Both the position numbers and the translations under genes were made by a program. A model generated the notes under the pieces. That model was not told where the DNA came from and ran no database searches. It was given only the letters and a program-made list of their open reading frames with translations. From CAZENU01 sp965117035 (GTDB lineage: Bacteria > Chloroflexota > Dehalococcoidia > Lucifugimonadales > CAZENU01), in contig OZ220748.1 of NCBI GenBank assembly GCA_965117035.1, positions 186,001 to 250,000 of the forward strand: a stretch of 64,000 nt of DNA, given 5' to 3'. Within the stretch, counting starts at the first letter, position 1. Every line of letters begins with the position of its first letter. Below, in pieces: positions 7,552 to 16,413 of this stretch.

Positions 7552-8888
7552 TGGTCCACCAGGCGCGGGGGTCTCCGTCCGAGGTATCCCGACCCCAGCT
7601 GATCCAGTCGATGATCGACGCGATGCGCGTGCCGGACCTGCGCGCGAAGATCCTGTTCACCCTGGCGATGTTGACCGTGTTCCGGTTCGTCGCCCACGTG
7701 CCTGTGCCGGGCGTCGACATCCAGGCGCTGAACCAGGCCTTCCAGCAGCAGGCGCTGCTCGGCTTTCTCGACCTGTTCAGCGGCGGTGCGCTGTCACGGA
7801 TGAGCGTAGCCGCCCTGGGGGTGTACCCGTACATCACGGCGTCGATCGTGATGCAGATACTGGTGCCGGTGATCCCCAGCCTGAAGGCGCTCAGCCAGGA
7901 GGGGGAGTTCGGCCGCCAGCGCATCAACCAGATCACGCACTGGCTCACGGTGCCGATCGCCTTCTTCCAGTCGGTCGGACAGCTCTCGCTGCTGAGACAG
8001 TCCGGGGTGCTGCCGCAGAGCGACTTTGGCCTGAACCTGCCCACGGTCGCGATGGTGCTTTCGATGGTAGCCGGGACGATGTTCCTGGTCTGGCTGGGCG
8101 AGCTGATCACGGAGCGCGGCCTGGGCAACGGGATTTCGCTGATCATCTTCGGCGGGATCGTGGCCGGCTTCCCAAGCCTGCTGGGGCAGGGATTCCTGGA
8201 GCGCGACGAGGCCGGCGGGCTGCTCCTGCTGGCAGTGTTCGGCTTCGGGATCATCTACTTCATCGTGCTGTTCACCGAAGCGCAGCGGCGGATACCGGTA
8301 CAGTACGGCCGAAGCGTATACAGGGGAGGACGGATGCAGCGTCAAACGGGCGCCACGTTCCTCCCGCTGAGGGTGAACTCGGCGGGAATGATTCCGCTGA
8401 TCTTCGCCTCCTCGGTCATAATCCTGCCGATCACGATAGCGAGCTACTTCAGGAATCCGCTGAGCGACAATCTCTTCGTCAGGGCGTCCCAGTGGCTGGC
8501 GGACGCGCTGGACCCGGTGCGGTTCCCGTATCACGCCGCCGTGTTCGTGCTGGTCGTCCTGTTCACGTTCTTCTACACCATGATCGTCTTCCAGCAGCAG
8601 AACCTCGCTGAGAACCTGCAGCGCAACGGTGGGTTCATACCGGGCATCCGTCCGGGGCGGCCCACGCAGGAATACCTCAACCGGGTCATCATGCGGATCA
8701 CCTGGGGCGGAGCGCTGTTCCTCGGGACAGTTTCGATTCTGCCATTCTTCATAACGCAGGCGACAGACGTTCGAGCCCTGACTATCAGCAGCTTCAGCCT
8801 GCTGATCATGGTCGGCGTGGCGCTGGACACGATGCGCCAGCTGGAGGCCCAGCTGCTGATGCGGAACTACCAGGGCTTCATCCGGTAG
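7551..8888 (+). CDS. secY: Protein translocase subunit SecY
   Basis: A 445-residue integral membrane protein with about ten hydrophobic segments. It forms the Sec channel that exports or inserts proteins across the cytoplasmic membrane. Visible signatures are VPVPGVDIQALNQAF in the first periplasmic loop, GERGLGNGISLIIF-type sequence (residues ITERGLGNGISLIIFG) in TM4-5, and the cytosolic loop RRIPVQYGR used in ribosome docking. The GTG start overlaps the rplO stop. Position in the spc operon is canonical. Confidence 0.97.
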   Translation: MVHQARGSPSEVSRPQLIQSMIDAMRVPDLRAKILFTLAMLTVFRFVAHVPVPGVDIQALNQAFQQQALLGFLDLFSGGALSRMSVAALGVYPYITASIVMQILVPVIPSLKALSQEGEFGRQRINQITHWLTVPIAFFQSVGQLSLLRQSGVLPQSDFGLNLPTVAMVLSMVAGTMFLVWLGELITERGLGNGISLIIFGGIVAGFPSLLGQGFLERDEAGGLLLLAVFGFGIIYFIVLFTEAQRRIPVQYGRSVYRGGRMQRQTGATFLPLRVNSAGMIPLIFASSVIILPITIASYFRNPLSDNLFVRASQWLADALDPVRFPYHAAVFVLVVLFTFFYTMIVFQQQNLAENLQRNGGFIPGIRPGRPTQEYLNRVIMRITWGGALFLGTVSILPFFITQATDVRALTISSFSLLIMVGVALDTMRQLEAQLLMRNYQGFIR

Positions 8889-8898
8889 TGACGTCAGG

Positions 8899-9579
8899 GT
8901 GAACGAAGACGGAAAGGCGGCCCCGCTGAAGGTGATCCTGCTGGGGCTCCCGGGCGCCGGCAAGGGGACCCAGGCGAGCCTCATGTCGGACGCGTTCGGG
9001 ATGCCGAAGGTGTCCTCTGGCGACCTGTTCCGGGACCACCAGCAGCGGAATACGGAGCTTGGGCAGCTGGCCCGCTCATACATGGAGCGCGGCGCGCTGG
9101 TCCCGGATGACGTTACGATCAGGATGGTGATGGAGTGGATCGACCGCGAGGCCGGCTCGGGCGGATTCCTGCTGGACGGATTTCCACGCACCGAGGGACA
9201 GGCGGCGGCGCTGGACCGGGCGATGGAGGACAGGGGCGGAATAGACAAGGCAATATACATCAGGGTTTCGGAACAGGAGCTCGTACGGCGGCTCTCGGAC
9301 CGCGTCCTGTGCGCCGAGTGCCAGGCGCCGCACAGCGCCCATGGGCCAGACGCGGCGACCGAGTGCGCCCGGTGCGGCGGCAGACTGTACCAGCGCGAGG
9401 ACGACAAGCCGGAGGCGGTGAAGAGGCGGATCGAGGTCTACATGGAGGAGACGGCTCCGCTCATAGACCACTACCGCGGCCTCGGGATACTCGACGAGGT
9501 CGAAGGGGAGGGATCGGTCGAAGAGGTGCGGGACGGCATAGCCGCGCTGATGGACTCCGGCGATGCGGGGCGCAGATAG
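8899..9579 (+). CDS. adk: Adenylate kinase
   Basis: A 226-residue nucleoside monophosphate kinase that interconverts ATP + AMP and 2 ADP. The P-loop GLPGAGKGT (residues 16-24), the AMP-binding SSGDLFR and the DGFPRTEGQ segment are clear. The LID domain carries two Cys pairs (CAEC and CARC), indicating the long, zinc-containing form. The GTG start gives about 8 residues ahead of the first strand. The secY-adk-map order is typical of many bacterial spc operons. Confidence 0.96.
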   Translation: MNEDGKAAPLKVILLGLPGAGKGTQASLMSDAFGMPKVSSGDLFRDHQQRNTELGQLARSYMERGALVPDDVTIRMVMEWIDREAGSGGFLLDGFPRTEGQAAALDRAMEDRGGIDKAIYIRVSEQELVRRLSDRVLCAECQAPHSAHGPDAATECARCGGRLYQREDDKPEAVKRRIEVYMEETAPLIDHYRGLGILDEVEGEGSVEEVRDGIAALMDSGDAGRR

Positions 9580-9618
9580 ACGGTGGACACGTCTGTGCTA
9601 TCATGTTCTGGCTTCCGT

Positions 9619-9634
9619 CCAATACCTGTATTGG
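9619..9634. promoter_or_regulatory. Small palindrome upstream of map
   Basis: The 77-nt gap between adk and map contains a perfect 6-bp inverted repeat with a 4-nt spacer (CCAATACCTGTATTGG). It lies about 23 nt before the map TTG codon. It could be a small operator or an mRNA hairpin near the ribosome-binding site; nothing else supports either role. Confidence 0.35.
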
Positions 9635-9656
9635 CTAACGTCGCAAGAAGGGCAAG

Positions 9657-10451
9657 TTGAAGACGAATCTCAACGTCGGCAGCCATAACGGCATCACAAT
9701 CAAGTCGGATCGAGAGCTGGCGCACATGCGTGAGGCCGGTGATGTCGTCGCTCGGACGAAGATCAGGCTAATGGAGGCCATTCGACCTGGCGTGACTACG
9801 GCTGAGCTCGATCGGCTGGCGGAGGAACAGATCAGGGAGATGGGCGCGGCGCCTTCGTTCAAGGGCTACACGGCCGGAGGCCCGAAGCCGTTCCCGGCGA
9901 CCATCTGCGCGTCGATCAACGAGGAGATCGTCCACGGGATACCGGGCAGCCGGGTGCTGAAGGAGGGCGACATCTTCAGCGTGGACGTTGGCGCGACGGT
10001 GAACGGGTTTCACGCGGACAGCGCGTTCACGGTCGGCGTCGGCGAGATATCGGAGGAAGCGCGACGCCTGGTGGAGACGACGAGGGAGTCGCTCGAAGCG
10101 GGCATCTCGCACGCGCGGGCCGGCGGCCGCGTCGGCGACATATCGGCGGCGGTGCAGCAGTATGCGGAGGCCCGCGGCTACGGAGTCGTGCGGCAATACG
10201 TTGGGCACGGAATAGGGCGCGCGCTGCACGAGGACCCGCAGGTGCCGAACTACGGCAAGGCCGGGCGGGGCCCGACGCTGCGCTCGGGCATGACGCTGGC
10301 CATCGAGCCGATGCTGAACGTGGGCACGTGGGAGACGGTACAGCGGCGCGACGGATGGACGGTGGCGACCGCGGACGGCGAGCTCTCAGCGCACTTCGAG
10401 GACACGATAGCGATTACACAGAACGGCTCGGAGGTACTGACGGCCGTCTGA
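9657..10451 (+). CDS. map: Type I methionine aminopeptidase
   Basis: A 264-residue pita-bread metallopeptidase that removes the initiator methionine from nascent proteins. Metal ligands are visible in order: the Asp residues in VDVGATVNGFHADSAF, His in GHGIGRALHEDP, Glu in IEPMLNVG, and the final Glu in HFEDTIAI. Length is normal for type I. The TTG start at 9657 is chosen because it follows an AAGGGC purine stretch and gives an N-terminus just ahead of the conserved IKSDRELAHMREAG. Confidence 0.95.
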   Translation: MKTNLNVGSHNGITIKSDRELAHMREAGDVVARTKIRLMEAIRPGVTTAELDRLAEEQIREMGAAPSFKGYTAGGPKPFPATICASINEEIVHGIPGSRVLKEGDIFSVDVGATVNGFHADSAFTVGVGEISEEARRLVETTRESLEAGISHARAGGRVGDISAAVQQYAEARGYGVVRQYVGHGIGRALHEDPQVPNYGKAGRGPTLRSGMTLAIEPMLNVGTWETVQRRDGWTVATADGELSAHFEDTIAITQNGSEVLTAV

Positions 10452-10471
10452 CGAAGGCGGCCGACGTGGAT

Positions 10472-10690
10472 ATGCCCAGCAAAGAAGGCATAGAGGTTGA
10501 AGGCAAGGTGACGGAATCGTTGCGCAACGCCACCTTCAGGGTGGAGTTGGCCAACGGTCACAAGGTGCTGGCCCACCTGTCGGGCAAGATTCGCATGAAC
10601 TACATACGGGTGCTGCCGGGCGACAGGGTGCTGGTCGAGCTCTCGCCGTACGACCTGACGCGCGGCAGGATCACGTACAGATTCAGATAG
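10472..10690 (+). CDS. infA: Translation initiation factor IF-1
   Basis: A 72-residue S1/OB-fold protein (EGIEVEGKVTESLRNATFRV, VLAHLSGKIRMNYIRVLPGD, LTRGRITYR), the exact IF-1 size and sequence pattern. IF-1 occupies the A site of the 30S subunit during initiation. An alternative GTG two codons upstream is possible. It sits between map and rpmJ, as in many Gram-positive-type operons. Confidence 0.96.
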   Translation: MPSKEGIEVEGKVTESLRNATFRVELANGHKVLAHLSGKIRMNYIRVLPGDRVLVELSPYDLTRGRITYRFR

Positions 10691-10709
10691 TGCGCGAGAG
10701 GACACGGAT

Positions 10710-10823
10710 ATGAAGGTCTCGGCTTCGGTAAAGAAGAGGTGCGCGAGCTGCCGCATCGTTCGCCGTCACGGCAAAGTCTTCGTGACGTGCGACAACCTGC
10801 GGCACAAGCAGCGCCAGGGATAG
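10710..10823 (+). CDS. rpmJ: 50S ribosomal protein L36 (bL36)
   Basis: A 37-residue zinc-binding protein (MKVSASVKKRCASCRIVRRH...). The zinc ligands Cys11, Cys14, Cys27 and His32 are in the canonical spacing, so this is the zinc-containing C+ paralogue. It is preceded by GAGAGGA and followed by rpsM 19 nt later. Confidence 0.95.
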   Translation: MKVSASVKKRCASCRIVRRHGKVFVTCDNLRHKQRQG

Positions 10824-10842
10824 CCGGCGCGGGAGGTACGGC

Positions 10843-11226
10843 ATGGCCTTGATTTCCGGGGTGAACATCCCCGACAACAAGCGAGTGGAGATATCGCTCA
10901 GGAGCATCTACGGCATCGGGCCCGCGCAGGCCGCCGACGTGGTGGACAAGGCGGGCATCGACGGGAATCCCCGGGTGCAGGACCTGAGCGAGGCACAGCT
11001 GGGCCGGATACGGGAGGTCATCGACCGCGAGAAGACTGTCGAAGGCGACCTGCGGCAGGAAACGAACATGAACATCCGCAGGCTGGTCGACATCGGCACC
11101 TATCGCGGGCTTCGTCACAGGCGAGGCCTGCCGGTGAGGGGACAGCGGACGCGGACGAATGCCCGAGCCAAGCGCGGACGCAGGATACCGGTCGCGGGCC
11201 GCAGGCACACGGTCGCGCGCAAGTAG
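10843..11226 (+). CDS. rpsM: 30S ribosomal protein S13 (uS13)
   Basis: A 127-residue S13 with the helix-two-turn-helix domain (ISGVNIPDNKRVEISLRSIYG, GIGPAQA) and the basic C-terminal tail (RGLPVRGQRTRTNARAKR) that reaches toward the P-site tRNA. S13 lies at the subunit interface in the 30S head and contacts S19. Length is normal. Confidence 0.97.
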   Translation: MALISGVNIPDNKRVEISLRSIYGIGPAQAADVVDKAGIDGNPRVQDLSEAQLGRIREVIDREKTVEGDLRQETNMNIRRLVDIGTYRGLRHRRGLPVRGQRTRTNARAKRGRRIPVAGRRHTVARK

Positions 11227-11247
11227 AGACAGGACGGAGAGTCATTC

Positions 11248-11631
11248 ATGGCGAGACCCAGGACAAGGCGGCGTGAGCGAAAGTCCGTCGCCGTTGGGCG
11301 TGCGTACGTCCAATCGACATTCAACAATACCCTGATCACCCTGACCGATGCGCAGGGCAACGTGCTCGCGTGGGGCAGCGCGGGAACTGTGGGATTCAAA
11401 GGGTCCCGCAAGTCGACCGCGTTTGCCGCGCAGCGCGCCGGCGAGGAAGCCGCCCGCAAGGGCGCTGAGCACGGCCTGAGGCAGGTAGACGTCTTCGTTC
11501 GCGGCCCCGGTGCCGGGCGCGAGGCGGCGATCCGCGCCCTGCAGGCGTCCGGCATCATGGTCACGAGCATCCGGGACGTTACGCCGATACCGCACAACGG
11601 GTGCAGGCCCTCGAAGCGGAGGCGTGTCTAG
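11248..11631 (+). CDS. rpsK: 30S ribosomal protein S11 (uS11)
   Basis: A 127-residue S11 (AYVQSTFNNTLITLTDAQGN, RKSTAFAAQRAGEEAAR, VRGPGAGREAAIRALQ, DVTPIPHNGCRPSKRR). It forms part of the 30S platform near the mRNA exit site. Unlike most alpha operons, the next gene is not rpsD but a membrane-protein gene starting 5 nt later. Confidence 0.97.
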   Translation: MARPRTRRRERKSVAVGRAYVQSTFNNTLITLTDAQGNVLAWGSAGTVGFKGSRKSTAFAAQRAGEEAARKGAEHGLRQVDVFVRGPGAGREAAIRALQASGIMVTSIRDVTPIPHNGCRPSKRRRV

Positions 11632-11635
11632 TCCA

Positions 11636-12481
11636 GTGTCGACTACCGCACAAGAACAGAGTTCGCCGGCGTTGTCGGCGCGCAGCGTGGGCGGTCTCCT
11701 GGACGAGACCGTCACGATCTACTTTCGCCATTTCTGGCGGTTCGCGAAGCTGGCCGCCCTGGTCCACCTGCCGGCCGGAGTGGTGTCGATCCTCCTGCTG
11801 GAGCTGCTCCGCGACCCGGAATTCGCGTACGCGCCCGCGCTTGCGCTGGAGGCGTTCGTGGGAACGTTCGGCGCCGTATTCCTGTACGGCGCGGCGGTTA
11901 CGGCGGTCGGCCAGCACTACGTGACCGGCAATATCGCCGTGCGGAGCTGCTACCGGAGAGCGTGGTGGAAGGTGCTGTCGCTGGCGGCCATCGCCGCGGG
12001 CGCCGCCCTCTTCGCCCTGCTGCCTCCCGTCGCCACCTTCGCCCAGGACAAGCCGTCGATCGTGGGAGCGGCCATCCCGGTGCTGATCGGGGCTTTCGTG
12101 CTCGTGGTCTACTGGTCGCTTGCGGTGCAGGTCGTGGTCACCGAGAGCTATCGGCCGGTGGACGCCCTGCGCCGCAGCACCTCGCTGATCAAGGGCAGCT
12201 GGTGGCGGATCTGCGGATTCATGGTGATCGTGGGACTGATAGCGACCGGCCTTCGGGTCGTCGCCATGGTCCCGTTCACGCTGGCCGCAGGGGCGTTCGG
12301 CGTGGAGCAGAGCTCCGACGCCGGGTACCGCATACTCTCGCTCGGCGGGGTGCTGGTGGGCGTGTTCGTCCTGCCCGTGCTCTTCATAGCCGGCACCCTT
12401 GTCTACTACGATGTCAGGATCAGGAAGGAGCAGTTCGATCTGGCGGTGCTGCGCCGCGAGATGGGGCTGGCTGCCTCGTGA
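11636..12481 (+). CDS. Polytopic membrane protein of unknown function inserted in the alpha operon
   Basis: A 281-residue protein from a GTG start 5 nt after rpsK. About six hydrophobic segments are visible (for example FVGTFGAVFLYGAAVTAV, VLSLAAIAAGAALFALL, IVGAAIPVLIGAFVLVVYW, LGGVLVGVFVLPVLFIAGT). The N-terminal pattern LLDETVTIYFRHFWRFAKLAAL and the segment RRSTSLIKGSWWRICGFMVIVG resemble the glycerophosphodiester-phosphodiesterase-type membrane-domain proteins and related DUFs. That resemblance is from pattern only. It shares strand and spacing with the ribosomal genes and probably their transcript. Function is unknown. Confidence 0.8.
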   Translation: MSTTAQEQSSPALSARSVGGLLDETVTIYFRHFWRFAKLAALVHLPAGVVSILLLELLRDPEFAYAPALALEAFVGTFGAVFLYGAAVTAVGQHYVTGNIAVRSCYRRAWWKVLSLAAIAAGAALFALLPPVATFAQDKPSIVGAAIPVLIGAFVLVVYWSLAVQVVVTESYRPVDALRRSTSLIKGSWWRICGFMVIVGLIATGLRVVAMVPFTLAAGAFGVEQSSDAGYRILSLGGVLVGVFVLPVLFIAGTLVYYDVRIRKEQFDLAVLRREMGLAAS

Positions 12482-12553
12482 AGACGACCCTAAGCGGCTG
12501 ATCGGGAGTCGACTCTCCCGTCTACGGCCTGAGGAGGCCTCGAGACCGAACCA

Positions 12554-13183
12554 ATGGCACGATACATCGACCCCGTTTGCCGCCAGTGCAGGCGCATTGG
12601 CGAAAAGCTGTACCTCAAGGGCGAGCGTTGCTACACGCCGCGATGCGCCGTCGAAAGACGGAAGCGTCCGCCCGGAGAGCAGATCCCGAGACGCCGTCGA
12701 GCTTCTGAGTGGGCTCTGCAGCTCCGGGAAAAACAGAAGGCGCGCTGGACGTACGGCGTCCTCGAGCGGCAGTTCCGCAAGTACTTCGAAATCGCCCGCT
12801 CGAATCCCGGTGTTACGGGCGACGTGCTGCTGCAGCAGCTCGAGCGTCGATTGGACAACGTGGTCTACCGGCTGTCGTTCGTAGACTCCCGCAAGCAGGG
12901 GAGGCAGATGGTGAACCACGGCCACTTCAGTGTGAACGGCCGGAGGGTGAACATCCCGTCCTACCAGGTCAAGCCCGACGACGAGATCTCGTGGAGCGGC
13001 GCCAACGGCTCCCTGCCGGCGTTCGCCGAAGCGCTCACGGACGGCGCTCCCAAGCGCCCGGTCCCTCCCTGGTTGAAGTTGAACGTCGACCGGATGACCG
13101 GAGAGGTGCTGTCGATGCCGGAGGTCTCCGAAATCGAATCGACAATAGACGTGCGCCTGATCGTCGAGTTCTACTCGAGATAG
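12554..13183 (+). CDS. rpsD: 30S ribosomal protein S4 (uS4)
   Basis: A 209-residue S4, a primary 16S rRNA assembly protein. It has the N-terminal zinc-finger type cysteines (CRQCRRIGEKLYLKGERC and CYTPRCAVERR), and the S4 RNA-binding domain (LERRLDNVVYRLSF, GRQMVNHGHFSVNGRRVNIPS). S4 commonly autoregulates the alpha operon; a 72-nt gap before the gene could hold such a site but none is recognisable. Confidence 0.97.
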   Translation: MARYIDPVCRQCRRIGEKLYLKGERCYTPRCAVERRKRPPGEQIPRRRRASEWALQLREKQKARWTYGVLERQFRKYFEIARSNPGVTGDVLLQQLERRLDNVVYRLSFVDSRKQGRQMVNHGHFSVNGRRVNIPSYQVKPDDEISWSGANGSLPAFAEALTDGAPKRPVPPWLKLNVDRMTGEVLSMPEVSEIESTIDVRLIVEFYSR

Positions 13184-13244
13184 CGGCAGGCGGGACAATC
13201 GCCATAGCCACAACCAGGATGATTGGCCAGGAGTATTCGATCGC

Positions 13245-14327
13245 ATGTTGAATTTCCAGACATTCGTTCAGCAGGACGTCGCTGAGGACGACCTCGAGCC
13301 GATTCCGCCTCCCGAGATCACCGTCATCGAGGCGGACGACACGTACGGGAAGATAGCGGTGGAGCCGCTTCCGCAGGGTTTCGGCATGACCCTCGGGAAC
13401 CCCCTGCGGCGCGTGCTGTACAGCTCGCTGTCCGGCACGGCCGTGACCTGGGTCAAGATAGAGGGAATACTGCACGAGTACGCCACTATCCCCAGCGTAA
13501 AGGAAGAGGTTCCGGAGCTGCTGATGAACATCAAGGGGATCCGCCTGCGTACGGAGGTGGATACCCCGGGCAAGCTGCGGCTGGAGGTCGCCGGGCAGGG
13601 GGAGGTCAGCGCGGGCGACATCATGTCGTCGTCCGACTACGAAGTGGTCAATCCCGAGCTGCACCTGGCGACGCTCGACAAGGAAGACGCCAAGCTCTCG
13701 CTCGAGTTGAACGTCGAAAGCGGGACCGGATACGCCGAGGCCTCGCGCGGCGAGGGGCTGCCCATAGGGGTGCTCCCCGTAGACGCGATATTCACCCCCA
13801 TCCGCAAGGTCAACTACTCCGTCGACGACGTCAGAGTCGGGCAGCGGACCGACTTCGAGCGGCTTACGATGGAGGTCTGGACGGACGGCTCGGTCGATCC
13901 GATGGAGGCGCTGCGGCGGGCCGGGACGATCCTCGTGGAGCGCTTCTTCCTGTTCTCCAAGGCGCAGAAGGCCGACGAGGACGGCGTCGTGACGCCCGCG
14001 ATAACGCAGTGGATCTCTCCGGAGCATTACAACATCCCGGTAGAGCGTCTCGAGCTGTCGTCGCGGACCCTGAACTGCCTGAAGCGGGCCGGCATCGACA
14101 AGGTTGGCCAGGTCCTGGAGATGAAGAAGGCAGAGCTGCTCGAGATCAGGAACTTCGGCGAGAAGTCGCTGACCGAGCTCTACGGCAGGCTGCGCGAGAT
14201 GGACCTGCTTCCCGCGGAGCTCGACCCGGACCTGCAGGAACGAGCCGATGACGAAGACGAGAGCGGAGACCAGGGCCTGGCCGAGGTCGTGGTCGACGGA
14301 GCCGCCTCGGTGGAACAGGTGGAGTAA
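13245..14327 (+). CDS. rpoA: DNA-directed RNA polymerase subunit alpha
   Basis: A 360-residue alpha subunit. The N-terminal domain for dimerisation and beta/beta' assembly includes PLPQGFGMTLGNPLRRVLYSS and the GEVSAGDIMSSSDYEVVNPELHLATL region; the C-terminal domain that binds UP elements and activators has the LELSSRTLNCLKRAGIDKVGQ helix and LEIRNFGEKSLTEL. The two are joined by a linker near residues 245-265. A roughly 40-residue acidic C-terminal end follows the CTD and is longer than usual. Confidence 0.97.
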   Translation: MLNFQTFVQQDVAEDDLEPIPPPEITVIEADDTYGKIAVEPLPQGFGMTLGNPLRRVLYSSLSGTAVTWVKIEGILHEYATIPSVKEEVPELLMNIKGIRLRTEVDTPGKLRLEVAGQGEVSAGDIMSSSDYEVVNPELHLATLDKEDAKLSLELNVESGTGYAEASRGEGLPIGVLPVDAIFTPIRKVNYSVDDVRVGQRTDFERLTMEVWTDGSVDPMEALRRAGTILVERFFLFSKAQKADEDGVVTPAITQWISPEHYNIPVERLELSSRTLNCLKRAGIDKVGQVLEMKKAELLEIRNFGEKSLTELYGRLREMDLLPAELDPDLQERADDEDESGDQGLAEVVVDGAASVEQVE

Positions 14328-14329
14328 CG

Positions 14330-14683
14330 GTGAGACACAAGATAGCCGGCCGGAAGCTCTCGCGTAAGACGGCGCCCCGCATGGCCTTGCTGCGCACGGC
14401 CGTGACGGACCTGCTGCGCCACGAGACGCTTCAGACTACCGACGCCAAGGCAAGGGAGATACGGCGGATGGCCGAAAAGGTCATCACCAGGGGCAAGCGG
14501 GGAACGCTGCACGACCGGCGCCAGGCCGCGGCGGTGCTGACGGACGAGCGCGTCGTGCGGAAGCTATTCGACGAGCTCGCGGCGCGATATGAAGACAGAC
14601 CGGGCGGGTACACGCGCATGATCAAGCTGGGCAACCGCAACGGAGACGCCGCGCCGATGGCCATCGTGGAGCTGGTGCAGTAG
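14330..14683 (+). CDS. rplQ: 50S ribosomal protein L17 (bL17)
   Basis: A 117-residue bacterial L17 from a GTG start 2 nt after rpoA (MRHKIAGRKLSRKTAPRMAL, then TTDAKAREIRRMAEKVITR, and GGYTRMIKLGNRNGDAAPMA). It lies near the tunnel exit. Length and motifs are standard. Confidence 0.97.
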   Translation: MRHKIAGRKLSRKTAPRMALLRTAVTDLLRHETLQTTDAKAREIRRMAEKVITRGKRGTLHDRRQAAAVLTDERVVRKLFDELAARYEDRPGGYTRMIKLGNRNGDAAPMAIVELVQ

Positions 14684-14728
14684 GAATACGAGCGGCCGGG
14701 CCGATACGGCCGAAGTGGGTGCGGAGCC

Positions 14729-15505
14729 ATGCGGCTTGCCCTGTTGGTAGAGTACGACGGCGCCGACTACCACGGGTTCCAATACCAGGCCAACGCCCGC
14801 TCGATACAGGAGGAGCTGGAGAAAGCCATTCATCGATTCACAGGCGAGCGAGTCCGGGTCAAGGGGGCCGGCCGCACGGACGCCGGGGTGCATGCCAGGG
14901 GGCAGGTCGTGGCGTTCGATACAGGTGCGGCACATCCCGAAGCCGTGTTCCTCAGGGCGCTTAACCACCACCTGCCGCGCGACATCGTCGTGCGAAGGGT
15001 CCAACGGGTCCCGGACAGCTTCGATCCTCGACGGATGGCAACAAGCAGAAGATACTCGTTCACTATCGACAACGGACCGGTGCGGTCGCCTCTCACACGG
15101 CGCACGAGCCATCACGTCGAAACGCCGCTCGACGTCGCCAGGATGCGAAGAGCAGCCCGCCACTTCCTCGGCCGCCACGACTTCGCCCGCTTTGCGGGCA
15201 GGCCGGACAGGGCGGATGCCAGCACCGTAAGAGAGATTACCGAGTTCACCGTGCGACAGGATGGCCGCATGGTGGTCCTCGAGGTGCAGGGAGGCTCGTT
15301 CCTGCCGCACCAGGTCAGGAGGATGGCCGGAGCCCTTGTCGACGTTGGACATCGAAGGACCACACCGGGACAGGTGAAGGATATGCTGGACGGGAAGGAA
15401 GCCGGCGCGGTCGCCGGCTCGCTGCCGCCGCAGGGCCTCTGCCTGTTGAGGGTAGAATACGAAAACCTGTCAATGGAAGAGGATTTGGCAAATGGCCGCA
15501 ACTAG
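14729..15505 (+). CDS. truA: tRNA pseudouridine(38-40) synthase
   Basis: A 258-residue TruA that isomerises uridines 38-40 in the tRNA anticodon stem. The catalytic aspartate is in GAGRTDAGVHARGQVV (Asp at about residue 52). The C-terminal SFLPHQVRRMAGALVDVG motif is family-specific. Its 3' end overlaps rplM by 14 nt. The rplQ-truA-rplM-rpsI order is common in Gram-positive and Chloroflexota genomes. Confidence 0.96.
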   Translation: MRLALLVEYDGADYHGFQYQANARSIQEELEKAIHRFTGERVRVKGAGRTDAGVHARGQVVAFDTGAAHPEAVFLRALNHHLPRDIVVRRVQRVPDSFDPRRMATSRRYSFTIDNGPVRSPLTRRTSHHVETPLDVARMRRAARHFLGRHDFARFAGRPDRADASTVREITEFTVRQDGRMVVLEVQGGSFLPHQVRRMAGALVDVGHRRTTPGQVKDMLDGKEAGAVAGSLPPQGLCLLRVEYENLSMEEDLANGRN

Positions 15506-15971
15506 AAGACGCACGCGCTCGAGGCCGTCCGAGGCAGAGGCCACGTGGCATGTCGTCGACGCCGAGGGGAAGACGCTCGGCAGGGTGTCGAGCGAGATAG
15601 CGGTGCTGCTCCAGGGCAAGCACAAGACGAGCTACGTGCCGTATATCAACACGGGGGACTTCGTCGTCGTAGTCAACGCCGAGAAAGTCCGGGTGACGGG
15701 CAACAAGCTGGAGGACAAGAAGTATTACCGGCACAGCGGCTATCACGGCGGCCTGACGGAGCGGAAGCTGTCCGACGTTCTGGCGACGGACCCAACCCGC
15801 GCGCTGAAGCAGGCCGTAAAGGGGATGCTGCCGAAGAACAGCGTCGGGCGCAGGATGTTGTCCCGACTCAAGCTGTACGCGGGCGACTCCCATCCGCACG
15901 CCGCGCAGATCACGTACGGGGAGCGGCAGGCCGCGAAGGTCGGCGCCGCAACCGAGTCCGAGGAGGCGTAG
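15492..15971 (+). CDS. rplM: 50S ribosomal protein L13 (uL13)
   Basis: A 159-residue L13 (WHVVDAEGKTLGRVSSEIAVLLQGKHKTSYVPYINTGDFV pattern; KYYRHSGYHGGL; AVKGMLPKNSVGRRML). L13 is an early 50S assembly protein. The ATG inside the truA 3' end is the only start giving the family N-terminus, with 20 basic residues ahead of the core. It directly abuts rpsI. Confidence 0.97.
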   Translation: MAATRRRTRSRPSEAEATWHVVDAEGKTLGRVSSEIAVLLQGKHKTSYVPYINTGDFVVVVNAEKVRVTGNKLEDKKYYRHSGYHGGLTERKLSDVLATDPTRALKQAVKGMLPKNSVGRRMLSRLKLYAGDSHPHAAQITYGERQAAKVGAATESEEA

Positions 15972-16367
15972 TTGAACGAGCGTACCTACTACTACGGGAC
16001 CGGCCGGAGGAAGACTTCTGTTGCGCGGGTCCGGCTCTTCATGGAGAGCGGGCCGATCGTCGTCAACGGCAAGCCGATGGAAGAGATGTTCGGCTGGCCT
16101 CCGTGGCGCGACGCCGTCATGGAGCCGTTCCACGCGACCGACACCGCGGGCAAGTTCAGCGTGGTCGCCAAGATCTCCGGCGGCGGGGTCGTCAGCCAGG
16201 CCGGCGCCCTCAGGCACGGTATCGCGAGGGCGATGGTCGCGGCCGATCCTGAGCTCAGGACCAGGCTCAAGCGGGCTGGCCTGCTCACGCGCGACGCTCG
16301 AATCAAGGAGCGCAAGAAGTACGGCCTCAAGCGCGCGCGGAAGGCCGAGCAGTACTCGAAGCGCTAG
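15972..16367 (+). CDS. rpsI: 30S ribosomal protein S9 (uS9)
   Basis: A 131-residue S9 from a TTG codon immediately after the rplM stop, so the pair is probably translationally coupled. It has YYGTGRRKTSVARVRLF, the GGVVSQAGALRHGIARA region and the C-terminal tail ending SKR that contacts the P-site tRNA anticodon loop. This is the last gene of the ribosomal cluster. Confidence 0.97.
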   Translation: MNERTYYYGTGRRKTSVARVRLFMESGPIVVNGKPMEEMFGWPPWRDAVMEPFHATDTAGKFSVVAKISGGGVVSQAGALRHGIARAMVAADPELRTRLKRAGLLTRDARIKERKKYGLKRARKAEQYSKR

Positions 16368-16413
16368 ACCAGGGCAGGGCGGGGGGCAGCCCTCCGATCA
16401 CTTCCCCATCCCT

